Source of the DNA: Candidatus Woesearchaeota archaeon
GTDB lineage: Archaea; Nanobdellota; Nanobdellia; Woesearchaeales; UBA11576
Length of the DNA: 5,797 nucleotides
Assembly (NCBI GenBank): GCA_016219765.1
Contig: JACRKM010000139.1
Coordinates: 1-5,797, forward strand
Direction: 5' to 3'
Part shown: positions 1-5,160 of the stretch, piece by piece
How the letters are laid out: each line of letters begins with the position of its first letter
Position numbering within the stretch: position 1 is the first letter of the stretch
Translations under genes and position numbers: made by a program
The notes under the pieces: generated by a model
Told to the model about the DNA's origin: nothing
Seen by the model: only the letters and a program-made list of their open reading frames with translations
Databases searched by the model: none

Positions 1-117
1 GCTGTTGAAGGTGACATTGCCGGCTTCGGAGATGATTGGATTGCAGTCAGTCCTGGCTTTGCAAAGATATACCGAGAACAAGCGCCCCCTGTTGAGCAGC
101 AGCTAAATGAGATGTGA
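1..117 (+). CDS. 3' end of an unidentified protein-coding gene (partial)
   Basis: The first frame is open from the window edge to a TGA at 115-117 and gives 38 residues. They include a GDIAGFGDDW segment and end in a polar, acidic tail (PPVEQQLNEM). I do not recognise the family. The reading is favoured because a hairpin and T-run terminator lies about 17-40 bases after the stop, as expected for the end of a plus-strand transcript. A second plus frame and a minus frame are also open over this short stretch, so the call rests on protein-like composition and the terminator position. The gene converges on the methyltransferase gene to its right. Confidence 0.6.
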   Translation, partial: AVEGDIAGFGDDWIAVSPGFAKIYREQAPPVEQQLNEM

Positions 118-133
118 TTGAAGAAATATTTCT

Positions 134-160
134 TTTCAGCTTTCACTGAAATTTTTTCTC
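134..160 (+). terminator. Hairpin plus T-run terminator
   Basis: TTTCAG (134-139) and CTGAAA (146-151) form a 6-bp stem around a 6-base loop, followed at once by six T (152-157) and TCTC-rich sequence. Just upstream, 121-134 is a perfect 14-base palindrome (AAGAAATATTTCTT). T-runs are the core archaeal termination signal, so this plausibly ends the plus-strand gene at 1-117. No comparable T-run follows the methyltransferase stop on the minus strand. Confidence 0.55.
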
Positions 161-161
161 T

Positions 162-181
162 TATTGTGCTAGTATTGTGCT
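162..181. repeat. Short tandem direct repeat, 11-base period
   Basis: TATTGTGCT occurs at 162-170 and again at 173-181, two bases apart, in the convergent spacer after the terminator. It is too short to assign a function. The rest of the spacer (182-244) shows only small inverted repeats: CGTCA at 192-196 against TGACG at 214-218, and a bulged hairpin at 227-243 just after the methyltransferase stop. Confidence 0.4.
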
Positions 182-244
182 CTTGTGATAACGTCAGGGG
201 GATCGATGCGGGATGACGGGGTTTCTTGCAGTTGTTAAACGCAT

Positions 245-1165
245 CTAGTCCCGACGGCTTCGGACTGCTCGCTGCGGTGTTTTTGTGTTCGGCTTTTTCG
301 CCAGCAACCCTCCATACACTTTGACGACGCCGGTAAATCCAAGACTCGTGAGTCGGCGTGCTATCTCGTCTGCAAGATTCCGCTTCTGCGTGCTGACAAA
401 GGGCGTTCCGGTATAATGATAGAATGTTCCACCACGCTTAAGCACACGCAGCACTTCTGCGTAAAACGCATTTGAGTACAATTCCCTTGCAAAATTCGGC
501 CGCGGCGGATCGTGGATAATGACGTCAAATGTCTCATTGCTGCATTTCTGAACATAATCAAAACTGCTCGTGTTCAAAATCTCAATTTTTCCTTCCTTTG
601 CACCATCAAAAAGCTCCCGCGACCAGGGATTGATGCGCGCAAGTTCAATCACGTGGAGATCCCGCTCACACGTCACGACGTGTTCTGCCTCTTTGGCAGC
701 AAACATCGCTGTGTAGCCGAGTCCCATGCAGGTGTCAAGTACATTTCCCCGGATTGGCGATATTGTTTTGAGTTTCTTCTTAGTGTCAGTCCACGGATCC
801 GTGTCCTTGATCGCGTGCATGTTGATGCCGGAAATGTCAAAGGTTGTCGGCTTGTCCGCGCCCACAGGATAGAGTTTATAGAAGAGGGCCAATTCCTGAT
901 TGAAGAAATGGACCTTCATGATCGAGTCATCCTCTACCAGGTACACGGCAGTGTCATGCTTGATGATCTTCTTGATGTCGTCGATCGTGATACTTTTTCC
1001 ATCAGGAAATACGAAGCGGTCATCCTTGAGAGTGACTGTCTCAGTCGTCCGGCCAAGATCGAGCGATACATGGACCGATGATTTTTTTTGCTGCAAAGCT
1101 GCAAGCAATAACCGTGCCTGATACACTGATAGAAGAGTTTTTTTGACGGGTGTGTAATGTTCCAT
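245..1165 (-). CDS. Predicted archaeal class I SAM-dependent methyltransferase (COG2521-like)
   Basis: A 306-residue protein with a Rossmann-type methyltransferase domain in its C-terminal half. Motif I is VLDTCMGLGYTA (142-153), the acidic motif II end is CERD (166-169), and the catalytic-loop motif is HDPPR (217-221). A strand with GGTFYHYTG follows (244-252). The N-terminal half (about 1-135) has the SLDLG, SGINMH and DPW segments I associate with an archaeal family of unknown substrate. DPPR resembles the (D/N)PP(Y/F/W) motif of enzymes that methylate amino groups on bases or proteins, but the last position is Arg, so the target cannot be read from it. The C-terminus is short and basic (KKPNTKTPQRAVRSRRD). 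The start ATG has no clear Shine-Dalgarno. The gene lies 48 bases after aIF2 gamma on the same strand, probably as the last gene of the S6e operon. Family assignment is firm; substrate is unknown. Confidence 0.87.
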   Translation of the reverse strand: MEHYTPVKKTLLSVYQARLLLAALQQKKSSVHVSLDLGRTTETVTLKDDRFVFPDGKSITIDDIKKIIKHDTAVYLVEDDSIMKVHFFNQELALFYKLYPVGADKPTTFDISGINMHAIKDTDPWTDTKKKLKTISPIRGNVLDTCMGLGYTAMFAAKEAEHVVTCERDLHVIELARINPWSRELFDGAKEGKIEILNTSSFDYVQKCSNETFDVIIHDPPRPNFARELYSNAFYAEVLRVLKRGGTFYHYTGTPFVSTQKRNLADEIARRLTSLGFTGVVKVYGGLLAKKPNTKTPQRAVRSRRD

Positions 1166-1213
1166 CGTTTGCTCTTGAGAAGAAAGATATCTTGGTGGTG
1201 ATCGATATGCGGA

Positions 1214-2710
1214 CTATTGTTTTATGATTCCGTAACCGATGAGCCTGAATCGCGCGCCAATGCGTCGTGATATGGTAACTCTGGAGCCTGTGCGCGCACA
1301 TACGGGAATCTTCAATGCGGTGGTGAGTTGTTCTTTTCCTAATTTTGTGACGGTGCCGACTGTCGCTGCTGAGTTTACGTTCATCATTAGCGGTTCTCCC
1401 AGCTTGATAGGCTCGACAATAATGTCCTCTTTTGCGCCAACGACGCGATCAAGCAGGTGTAGCTCGAGCGTCATGATATAATGTACCGGGGGCAGTTTTC
1501 CAGGGAGGCCTACTACGCTGCCGGTGAGCATGTCGGACTTGACGACTGCAGGGTCGAGAGATGTCAGGACTCCGATCGATCCACCGGGCACAAGGGACTC
1601 GACGCTGGCGCCGCCTGTCTTTAGGCTGATGACTTTGGTGTGGATCTCGACCCACATCTTCTTTCCGCCTCGTTCGATTTCACGGCCTGGCCTTATCTCG
1701 ATCTCGTTGCCAACGCTCAGTTTTCCTTGGACAAGCGAGCCTCCTAAAACTCCTCCTACAACCTGGTTGAGTTTTGTTCCTGGTCTGTTGATGTCGAAAC
1801 TGCGCGCGACAAGCATTATTGGGTCCTTTGTCGGATCTCGCTCTGGCGTGGGTATCGTTTCCTGAATTGTCTGTATGAGAAGATCTATATTAACGCCGTG
1901 CTTTGCCGCGATCGGCACGATGGGAGCATTTTCATACGCGGTTCCTTTGATGAATGCCTTGATCTGCTGGTAATTCTTGAGAGCTTCCTCTTCCTTGACG
2001 AGGTCGATCTTGTTCTGTACTATTACGATATTTTTGATGCCCACGATCTGCAGGGCCATCAGGTGCTCGCGGGTCTGCGGCTGCGGGCATGACTCGTTTG
2101 CTGCGACGAGCAAAAGCGCGCCATCCATGATAGTCGCGCCCGCAAACATCGTTGCCATAAGGCTTTCGTGCCCCGGTGCGTCTACAAATGAAACTTTGCG
2201 CAAGGGTTCGATTGCTCCGCTGCATTTCTTGCACGAGTCTTTTGCTGTATAGGCGCCGCATTTGGTGCACTTGGAGAACCAAGCATCTGCATAGCCCAGC
2301 CTGATGGTGATGCCGCGTTTGAGTTCTTCAGAATGTGTATCAGTCCACTTGCCGGATAATTGTTCAGTTAGTGTCGTTTTTCCGTGGTCGACGTGTCCGA
2401 CGAGGCCGATGTTGATTTCTGGCTGAATTTTTTCCTGCTGTATTTTTGTAATCGTCTTTGTCGCTTGCGCTTTTGATTCAATTTTCGCATTGTTATTTGT
2501 TTCTCTTTTTTTCTCCGTTGTTCTTTTCTCTGTTGTTTCTTTTTTGGGCTCTTTCAACGCGCTAAGATTTCGCCCGCTTGCAACAGACAGAATCGGCTGA
2601 GTCAAAAGCACGCTTGAAGCATCGGTCGGTGACGCGGGCGATTGTCGCAAGCTTTTGACCGGCGCTTTATCTGGTGTTTCCGCATCGGTTTTTTTCTTTC
2701 GTGCAGCCAT
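1214..2710 (-). CDS. eif2g: Translation initiation factor aIF2, gamma subunit, with long N-terminal tail
   Basis: The GTP-binding core subunit of the archaeal aIF2 heterotrimer, which carries initiator Met-tRNA to the small ribosomal subunit. The GTPase domain shows G1 GHVDHGKT (105-112), the switch-1 segment HSEELKRGITIRLGY (126-140), a four-cysteine zinc knuckle (C148, C151, C160, C163), G3 DAPGHE (177-182) and G4 NKID (233-236). In the G5 region the usual Ser-Ala reads Ala-Ala (268-269). Beta-barrel domains II and III follow to a normal C-terminus (RLIGYGIIKQ). The HSEELKRG stretch and zinc knuckle separate it from SelB. The protein is 498 residues, against about 410 in typical archaeal homologues. 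The excess is residues 1-93, a Lys/Glu/Thr/Ser-rich low-complexity tail. There is no in-frame Met between residue 1 and the core, and AGGAG precedes this ATG, so the long start is favoured. It lies 63 bases after S6e. Confidence 0.97.
   Translation of the reverse strand: MAARKKKTDAETPDKAPVKSLRQSPASPTDASSVLLTQPILSVASGRNLSALKEPKKETTEKRTTEKKRETNNNAKIESKAQATKTITKIQQEKIQPEINIGLVGHVDHGKTTLTEQLSGKWTDTHSEELKRGITIRLGYADAWFSKCTKCGAYTAKDSCKKCSGAIEPLRKVSFVDAPGHESLMATMFAGATIMDGALLLVAANESCPQPQTREHLMALQIVGIKNIVIVQNKIDLVKEEEALKNYQQIKAFIKGTAYENAPIVPIAAKHGVNIDLLIQTIQETIPTPERDPTKDPIMLVARSFDINRPGTKLNQVVGGVLGGSLVQGKLSVGNEIEIRPGREIERGGKKMWVEIHTKVISLKTGGASVESLVPGGSIGVLTSLDPAVVKSDMLTGSVVGLPGKLPPVHYIMTLELHLLDRVVGAKEDIIVEPIKLGEPLMMNVNSAATVGTVTKLGKEQLTTALKIPVCARTGSRVTISRRIGARFRLIGYGIIKQ
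2507..2536 (-). repeat. Tandem 15-base repeat inside the aIF2 gamma tail
   Basis: On the coding strand ACAACAGAGAAAAGA (2536-2522) is followed directly by ACAACGGAGAAAAAA (2521-2507), identical at 13 of 15 bases. They encode TTEKR and TTEKK (residues 59-68). The pattern is what replication slippage would leave and suggests the tail is growing or shrinking by repeat-unit changes. Confidence 0.75.
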
Positions 2711-2720
2711 GAATGTTTTT

Positions 2721-2725
2721 CTCCT
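2721..2725 (-). promoter_or_regulatory. Shine-Dalgarno that fixes the aIF2 gamma start
   Basis: AGGAG on the minus strand lies ten bases before the ATG at 2710. It is the main sequence evidence that translation begins at the far N-terminus and that the unusual tail is really made. Confidence 0.7.
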
Positions 2726-2773
2726 AGTTAGACTGGGTATGTTTCGTGCTCTTCGTCATGACCGGATTGGGCG

Positions 2774-3220
2774 CTATTCTTTCTTCTCAGCTTCAGAAAC
2801 TGGTGCTGCGGGTGCCGCGAAAATATCTTCTTTGCCTTTCTTGATGACTTTAAGATTGACTTGCGCGATCTTGTCATGGATAGTGTTTCCTGCCACTGTC
2901 TTCTTTTGCCGCATCCCCCTGATCGTTCGCCATCCTTTCTTTTTTGGGTTGGGTTTTCTAAGTTTGTTGTGAAAGCCTACTCCTTTGACATCTACGATTC
3001 GTTTTCGTGCAGTCCCCGTGACATCGTAGCGCATAGGGAATCCGCAGTAATCGGAGCCTCCGGTTATCTCTAACTCATAGCCTGTCAGATCGAGAAGTTC
3101 TCCTTTGACCTTGTCTTTGATCTTAAGTCCTAAGAAATGTTTGGCAATGTCTTCCTTTGCTTCACGCTGGACTGATTTGCCGCTCTGCGGATCTGATATC
3201 ACTAGTTTAAATTCTGCCAT
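2774..3220 (-). CDS. rps6e: 30S ribosomal protein S6e (eS6)
   Basis: A 148-residue small-subunit protein of the archaeal/eukaryotic S6e family. Recognisable stretches are the N-terminal FKLVISDPQSGKS (4-16), the ELEITGGSDYCGFPMR segment (49-64), and the basic rRNA-binding region with FHNKLRKPNPKKKGWRTIRG (83-102), then KTVAGNTIHDKIAQVNLKV. The last 20 or so residues (DIFAAPAAPVSEAEKKE) form an Ala/Pro/Glu tail, making the protein somewhat longer than the roughly 125-130 residues I expect in archaea. The start is supported by GGGAGGA six bases upstream. S6e next to aIF2 gamma is a familiar archaeal arrangement. Here it is the first gene of the presumed operon and its 5' leader is strongly structured, which suggests control at the RNA level. 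Confidence 0.97.
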   Translation of the reverse strand: MAEFKLVISDPQSGKSVQREAKEDIAKHFLGLKIKDKVKGELLDLTGYELEITGGSDYCGFPMRYDVTGTARKRIVDVKGVGFHNKLRKPNPKKKGWRTIRGMRQKKTVAGNTIHDKIAQVNLKVIKKGKEDIFAAPAAPVSEAEKKE

Positions 3221-3225
3221 TGTAT

Positions 3226-3232
3226 TCCTCCC
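3226..3232 (-). promoter_or_regulatory. Strong Shine-Dalgarno of S6e
   Basis: GGGAGGA on the minus strand, with its GGAGG core six bases from the S6e ATG. Its first two G (3232-3231) also form the foot of the closing stem of the leader structure, so folding and ribosome binding would compete there. Confidence 0.8.
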
Positions 3233-3277
3233 GAGACCAAAGGCACTTGGGTGCCACGCCCTTTAGGGCCGTCTCAG
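3231..3277 (-). promoter_or_regulatory. Candidate structured mRNA leader of S6e (three-way junction)
   Basis: Read as minus-strand RNA, CUGAGAC (3277-3271) pairs with GUCUCGG (3237-3231) to give a 7-bp closing stem with one G-U pair. It encloses two hairpins: GCCC/GGGC with a UAAA tetraloop (3269-3258), and GGCAC/GUGCC with a CCAA tetraloop (3255-3242). A weaker upstream hairpin, GCAGA/UCUGU, sits at 3298-3282. The element is a GC-rich island in an AT-rich spacer and runs into the Shine-Dalgarno. Ribosomal-protein operons are often autoregulated through such leaders. The pairing is visible directly; regulatory function and placement inside the transcript are inferred. It matches no leader or riboswitch class I know. 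Confidence 0.5.
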
Positions 3278-3317
3278 CACTACAGATTATTAGTCTGCAT
3301 TCGCATCTCAACAAAGC

Positions 3318-3330
3318 TCTATATCTTAAT
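3318..3330 (-). promoter_or_regulatory. Candidate TATA box for the S6e operon
   Basis: Minus-strand ATTAAGATATAGA has a TATA-like core near 3321-3325. A start site 25 or so bases downstream would fall near 3297 and give a leader of about 77 bases containing the whole three-way junction. Alternatives are AGTATAATC (near 3344-3352) and TAATAATC (near 3285-3292). The last would truncate the structured element. Confidence 0.35.
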
Positions 3331-3351
3331 ACAGCACATGATGCGATTATA

Positions 3352-3375
3352 CTATTCGAACATTCTATTCGAACA
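3352..3375. repeat. Tandem operator-like repeat, CTATTCGAACA twice
   Basis: Two perfect copies of CTATTCGAACA (3352-3362 and 3365-3375) are separated by TT, a 13-base period. Each contains the palindrome TTCGAA, and a further CGAA half-site (3377-3380) follows. The pair ends about 8 bases before the TATA box at 3384, right against the BRE position. This is where archaeal activators commonly bind, and where a repressor could block TFB. It probably controls the phosphoribosyltransferase gene and possibly also the divergent S6e operon. Confidence 0.6.
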
Positions 3376-3383
3376 GCGAATTA

Positions 3384-3391
3384 TTTATAAA
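3384..3391 (+). promoter_or_regulatory. TATA box of the phosphoribosyltransferase gene
   Basis: TTTATAAA is a near-ideal archaeal TATA box, preceded by CGAATTA as a possible BRE. The expected start site is about 3410-3416. The box overlaps the first base of the ATG at 3391, so that codon cannot lie in the mRNA and the next in-frame ATG at 3424 is chosen. The box is self-complementary and could in principle also fire leftward. Confidence 0.75.
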
Positions 3392-3423
3392 TGTTTGGGT
3401 GGTTTGGGTTAGTGGTGCTGTTT

Positions 3424-4074
3424 ATGACTATTCCTGCACGAGAACCCTACGTTTTTGCAGATATCCGGCCCACTCTAGCTATTTTAGATACACAGAACTA
3501 TCTCCGCCAGCATGATAGCGTTCCAGAAGTCTATGCTTCAGACATTGCGGGTGTTCTTCTCTCAGAAGGAGATATACGTAACGGCATATCTGCAGTTTCT
3601 GCTCGCATAAATCAAGATGTTCGATCGTTATCAAAGAGCGCCGGGGTTGTTCTTGTGACTGTGCTTCACGGTGCGATGGTCTTTTCTTCTGACCTGATGC
3701 GCCGTCTGCACTTCCCGTTCCAGACAGACTCGGTGGCTGTGTCGAGTTATGAAGGCACTGAGTCGACAGGATCCTATCAAGTAAAAAAAGAGATCGGATA
3801 CTCTATTCTCGGAAAAGACGTGATTGTTGTAGAAGACATTGTTGACACTGGAGGCACGCTTGACTTTCTTATCAGGCATATCAATGCAAAAAATCCTGCG
3901 TCGCTGCGCACTGTCGCATTGCTTGACAAGATTGATCGGCGAAAGCCGCAGTTTGCGCACATCAAGGCAGACTACACTGGCTTTGTCATTCCTGATGCCT
4001 TTGTCATCGGATATGGTCTTGATTATGTGGGTCATTATCGCGGGCTGCCGTTTGTTGCCGTCAAGAAAAAGTAA
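3424..4074 (+). CDS. hpt: Hypoxanthine (guanine) phosphoribosyltransferase, bacterial type
   Basis: A cytoplasmic purine-salvage enzyme that joins hypoxanthine, and probably guanine, to PRPP to make IMP or GMP. With the start at 3424 it has 216 residues. Motifs in order: VLHGAMVF (80-87, the pyrophosphate-binding loop, usually LKG), the flexible active-site loop VSSYEGTESTG (106-116), the PRPP-binding signature VVEDIVDTGGTL (135-146) with its Glu-Asp pair, LLDK (166-169) whose Lys contacts the purine, and the C-terminal GFVIPDAFVIGYGLDY (186-201). About 35 residues precede the usual family start. The ATG at 3391 would add MFGWFGLVVLF, but it overlaps the TATA box; ATG 3424 has GGTG six bases upstream. 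The order LLDK then VIPDxFVIGYGLDY is that of bacterial HPRT rather than the APRT-like enzyme of many archaea, so transfer from bacteria is plausible. It is transcribed divergently from S6e. Confidence 0.92.
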   Translation: MTIPAREPYVFADIRPTLAILDTQNYLRQHDSVPEVYASDIAGVLLSEGDIRNGISAVSARINQDVRSLSKSAGVVLVTVLHGAMVFSSDLMRRLHFPFQTDSVAVSSYEGTESTGSYQVKKEIGYSILGKDVIVVEDIVDTGGTLDFLIRHINAKNPASLRTVALLDKIDRRKPQFAHIKADYTGFVIPDAFVIGYGLDYVGHYRGLPFVAVKKK

Positions 4075-4112
4075 GACTGGCGTGCATTTCTACGCTGAAG
4101 CATAACCAACAG

Positions 4113-4121
4113 TTTTAATAA
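4113..4121 (+). promoter_or_regulatory. TATA box giving a probably leaderless NOG1 mRNA
   Basis: TTTTAATAA is centred about 27 bases before the NOG1 ATG, so transcription should begin at or within a few bases of the start codon. There is no Shine-Dalgarno in CAACAAGATCGCC before the ATG, which fits leaderless initiation. It also suggests NOG1 is transcribed separately from the gene 69 bases upstream. Confidence 0.6.
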
Positions 4122-4143
4122 GTCTTCTGCCAACAAGATCGCC

Positions 4144-5109
4144 ATGAACTTCCAGGGACTTGGTAAAGTAGAAACTGCAGACTGGTATATTGATGTCGCT
4201 TTTCGTGCGGCCACAAAGAAAGCAGGCATCATGCGTGCAGCAGCATCAGGGACCCGTCTTGACAAGAGCAAATCAATCGAACTTGCGAAACTGACAGAGC
4301 TGCATGCTGTGCTCCGAAAGCACCTGATGCAGATACTTCTCTCGTTTCCCTCGATTGATGGGCTGCCTGAATTTTATCAGCAGCTCGTCCGCACAATGCT
4401 CGAGTACGACAAGCTCAAGAAATCGCTTGGCGCAGTGAACTGGGCTGTTGACAAGATTGACATGCTGCACCGCGATTACATGAGAGATTTGACGAGGACG
4501 CGGGATTTGACTCGCGTCAACGCACTGCGCAAAGAATATTATGGCCGGGTTTCATCAGTTGTCAAGACTATCAAAGAACAGCTTGCATATCTTGAGAATT
4601 CTCGCAAAGTCATGAAGGAATTTCCTTCTATCAAACAGAATATGTTCACCGTGTGCATCGCGGGATTTCCTAATATCGGAAAGACGACGCTTCTTTCAAA
4701 ACTGACAGGTTCAAAGCCCGAGATAGCCGCCTACGCTTTCACGACGAAGAAACTCAACGTTGGCTACCTGAAGTCTGATCATGAAAAGGTTCAGGTCATA
4801 GATACTCCCGGGACCTTAAATCGTTTCGATAAGATGAATGCAATAGAACAACAAGCACACCTCGCTATGAAATATTGCGCGGATCTGATCGTGTATATCT
4901 TTGATCTGAGCGAACCGTTCCCGCTGATGGATCAGAAAAAGTTATTTTCGCAACTCAAGCATTTGCACAAGCCGATCATCGTGTACGTGAGCAAGACCGA
5001 CCTGCTTGACAAGAAGCTCGTCGCAAGCTTTGTCACGAACTTCAAGGAGAATATCTTCACATCATCAGACAAGCTTGCTGCCGAGATTGTGAAGCTGAGC
5101 AGAAATTGA
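4144..5109 (+). CDS. nog1: NOG1-family GTPase, large-subunit ribosome assembly
   Basis: A 321-residue protein of the NOG1 branch of Obg-like TRAFAC GTPases, which in eukaryotes acts on pre-60S particles. The start MNFQGLGKVETADWYIDVAFRAA is typical of the family. A helical N-terminal domain (about 1-165) precedes the G domain: G1 GFPNIGKTT (174-182), switch-1 Thr in AFTTKKLNVGY (198-208), G3 DTPG (220-223), and a following EQQAHLAMKYCADLIVYIFD segment. The G4 motif reads SKTD (283-286) where NKxD is usual, so the base-reading Asn is Ser. The G5 region is short (FTSSDK, 305-310) and the protein ends soon after, without the long C-terminal region of eukaryotic NOG1, as expected for archaea. It converges with uL16, another large-subunit protein. 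Confidence 0.93.
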   Translation: MNFQGLGKVETADWYIDVAFRAATKKAGIMRAAASGTRLDKSKSIELAKLTELHAVLRKHLMQILLSFPSIDGLPEFYQQLVRTMLEYDKLKKSLGAVNWAVDKIDMLHRDYMRDLTRTRDLTRVNALRKEYYGRVSSVVKTIKEQLAYLENSRKVMKEFPSIKQNMFTVCIAGFPNIGKTTLLSKLTGSKPEIAAYAFTTKKLNVGYLKSDHEKVQVIDTPGTLNRFDKMNAIEQQAHLAMKYCADLIVYIFDLSEPFPLMDQKKLFSQLKHLHKPIIVYVSKTDLLDKKLVASFVTNFKENIFTSSDKLAAEIVKLSRN

Positions 5110-5123
5110 TTGGTGAATGATTA

Positions 5124-5160
5124 TTTTCTGTATTTAGAAAAGATTGTTTTGTTTGGGTTT
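5124..5160. terminator. Convergent terminator between NOG1 and uL16
   Basis: TTTTCT (5124-5129) and AGAAAA (5136-5141) form a 6-bp stem around GTATTT. On the plus strand it is followed by a T-rich run (GATTGTTTTGTTTGGGTTT) that would end NOG1 transcripts. On the minus strand the stem itself supplies CTTTTCT after the uL16 stop. It could serve both converging genes. Its design, a 6-bp stem with a 6-base loop, matches the one at 134-151. Confidence 0.5.

Noticed and set aside
118..244. A small RNA gene (for example C/D-box) in the convergent spacer
   Set aside because: CTGA-like and ATGA-like words occur, but no proper C box (RTGATGA) paired with a D box at guide-RNA spacing could be found.
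512..1081. 189-residue plus-strand open frame opposite the methyltransferase
   Set aside because: It lies wholly antisense to a gene with clear methyltransferase motifs, shows no recognisable domain, and has no promoter or ribosome-binding site of its own.
1524..2252. Plus-strand open frames opposite aIF2 gamma (113, 64 and 91 residues)
   Set aside because: They are codon-bias shadows of the conserved minus-strand gene, with no family resemblance and no start signals.
1214..2710. SelB (selenocysteine elongation factor) as an alternative for the GTPase
   Set aside because: The HSEELKRGITIRLGY segment, the four-cysteine zinc knuckle and the IF2-type C-terminus (RLIGYGIIKQ) identify aIF2 gamma.
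3231..3300. A tRNA or tRNA-like gene in the divergent spacer
   Set aside because: There are only two inner hairpins, no GTTCRA T-arm, no 7-base anticodon loop and no 3' CCA-type acceptor. The closing stem overlaps the S6e ribosome-binding site, so an mRNA leader fits better.
3391..3423. Signal peptide or membrane anchor at the N-terminus of the phosphoribosyltransferase
   Set aside because: The hydrophobic stretch exists only if translation starts at 3391, inside the TATA box. A soluble salvage enzyme starting at 3424 is more likely.
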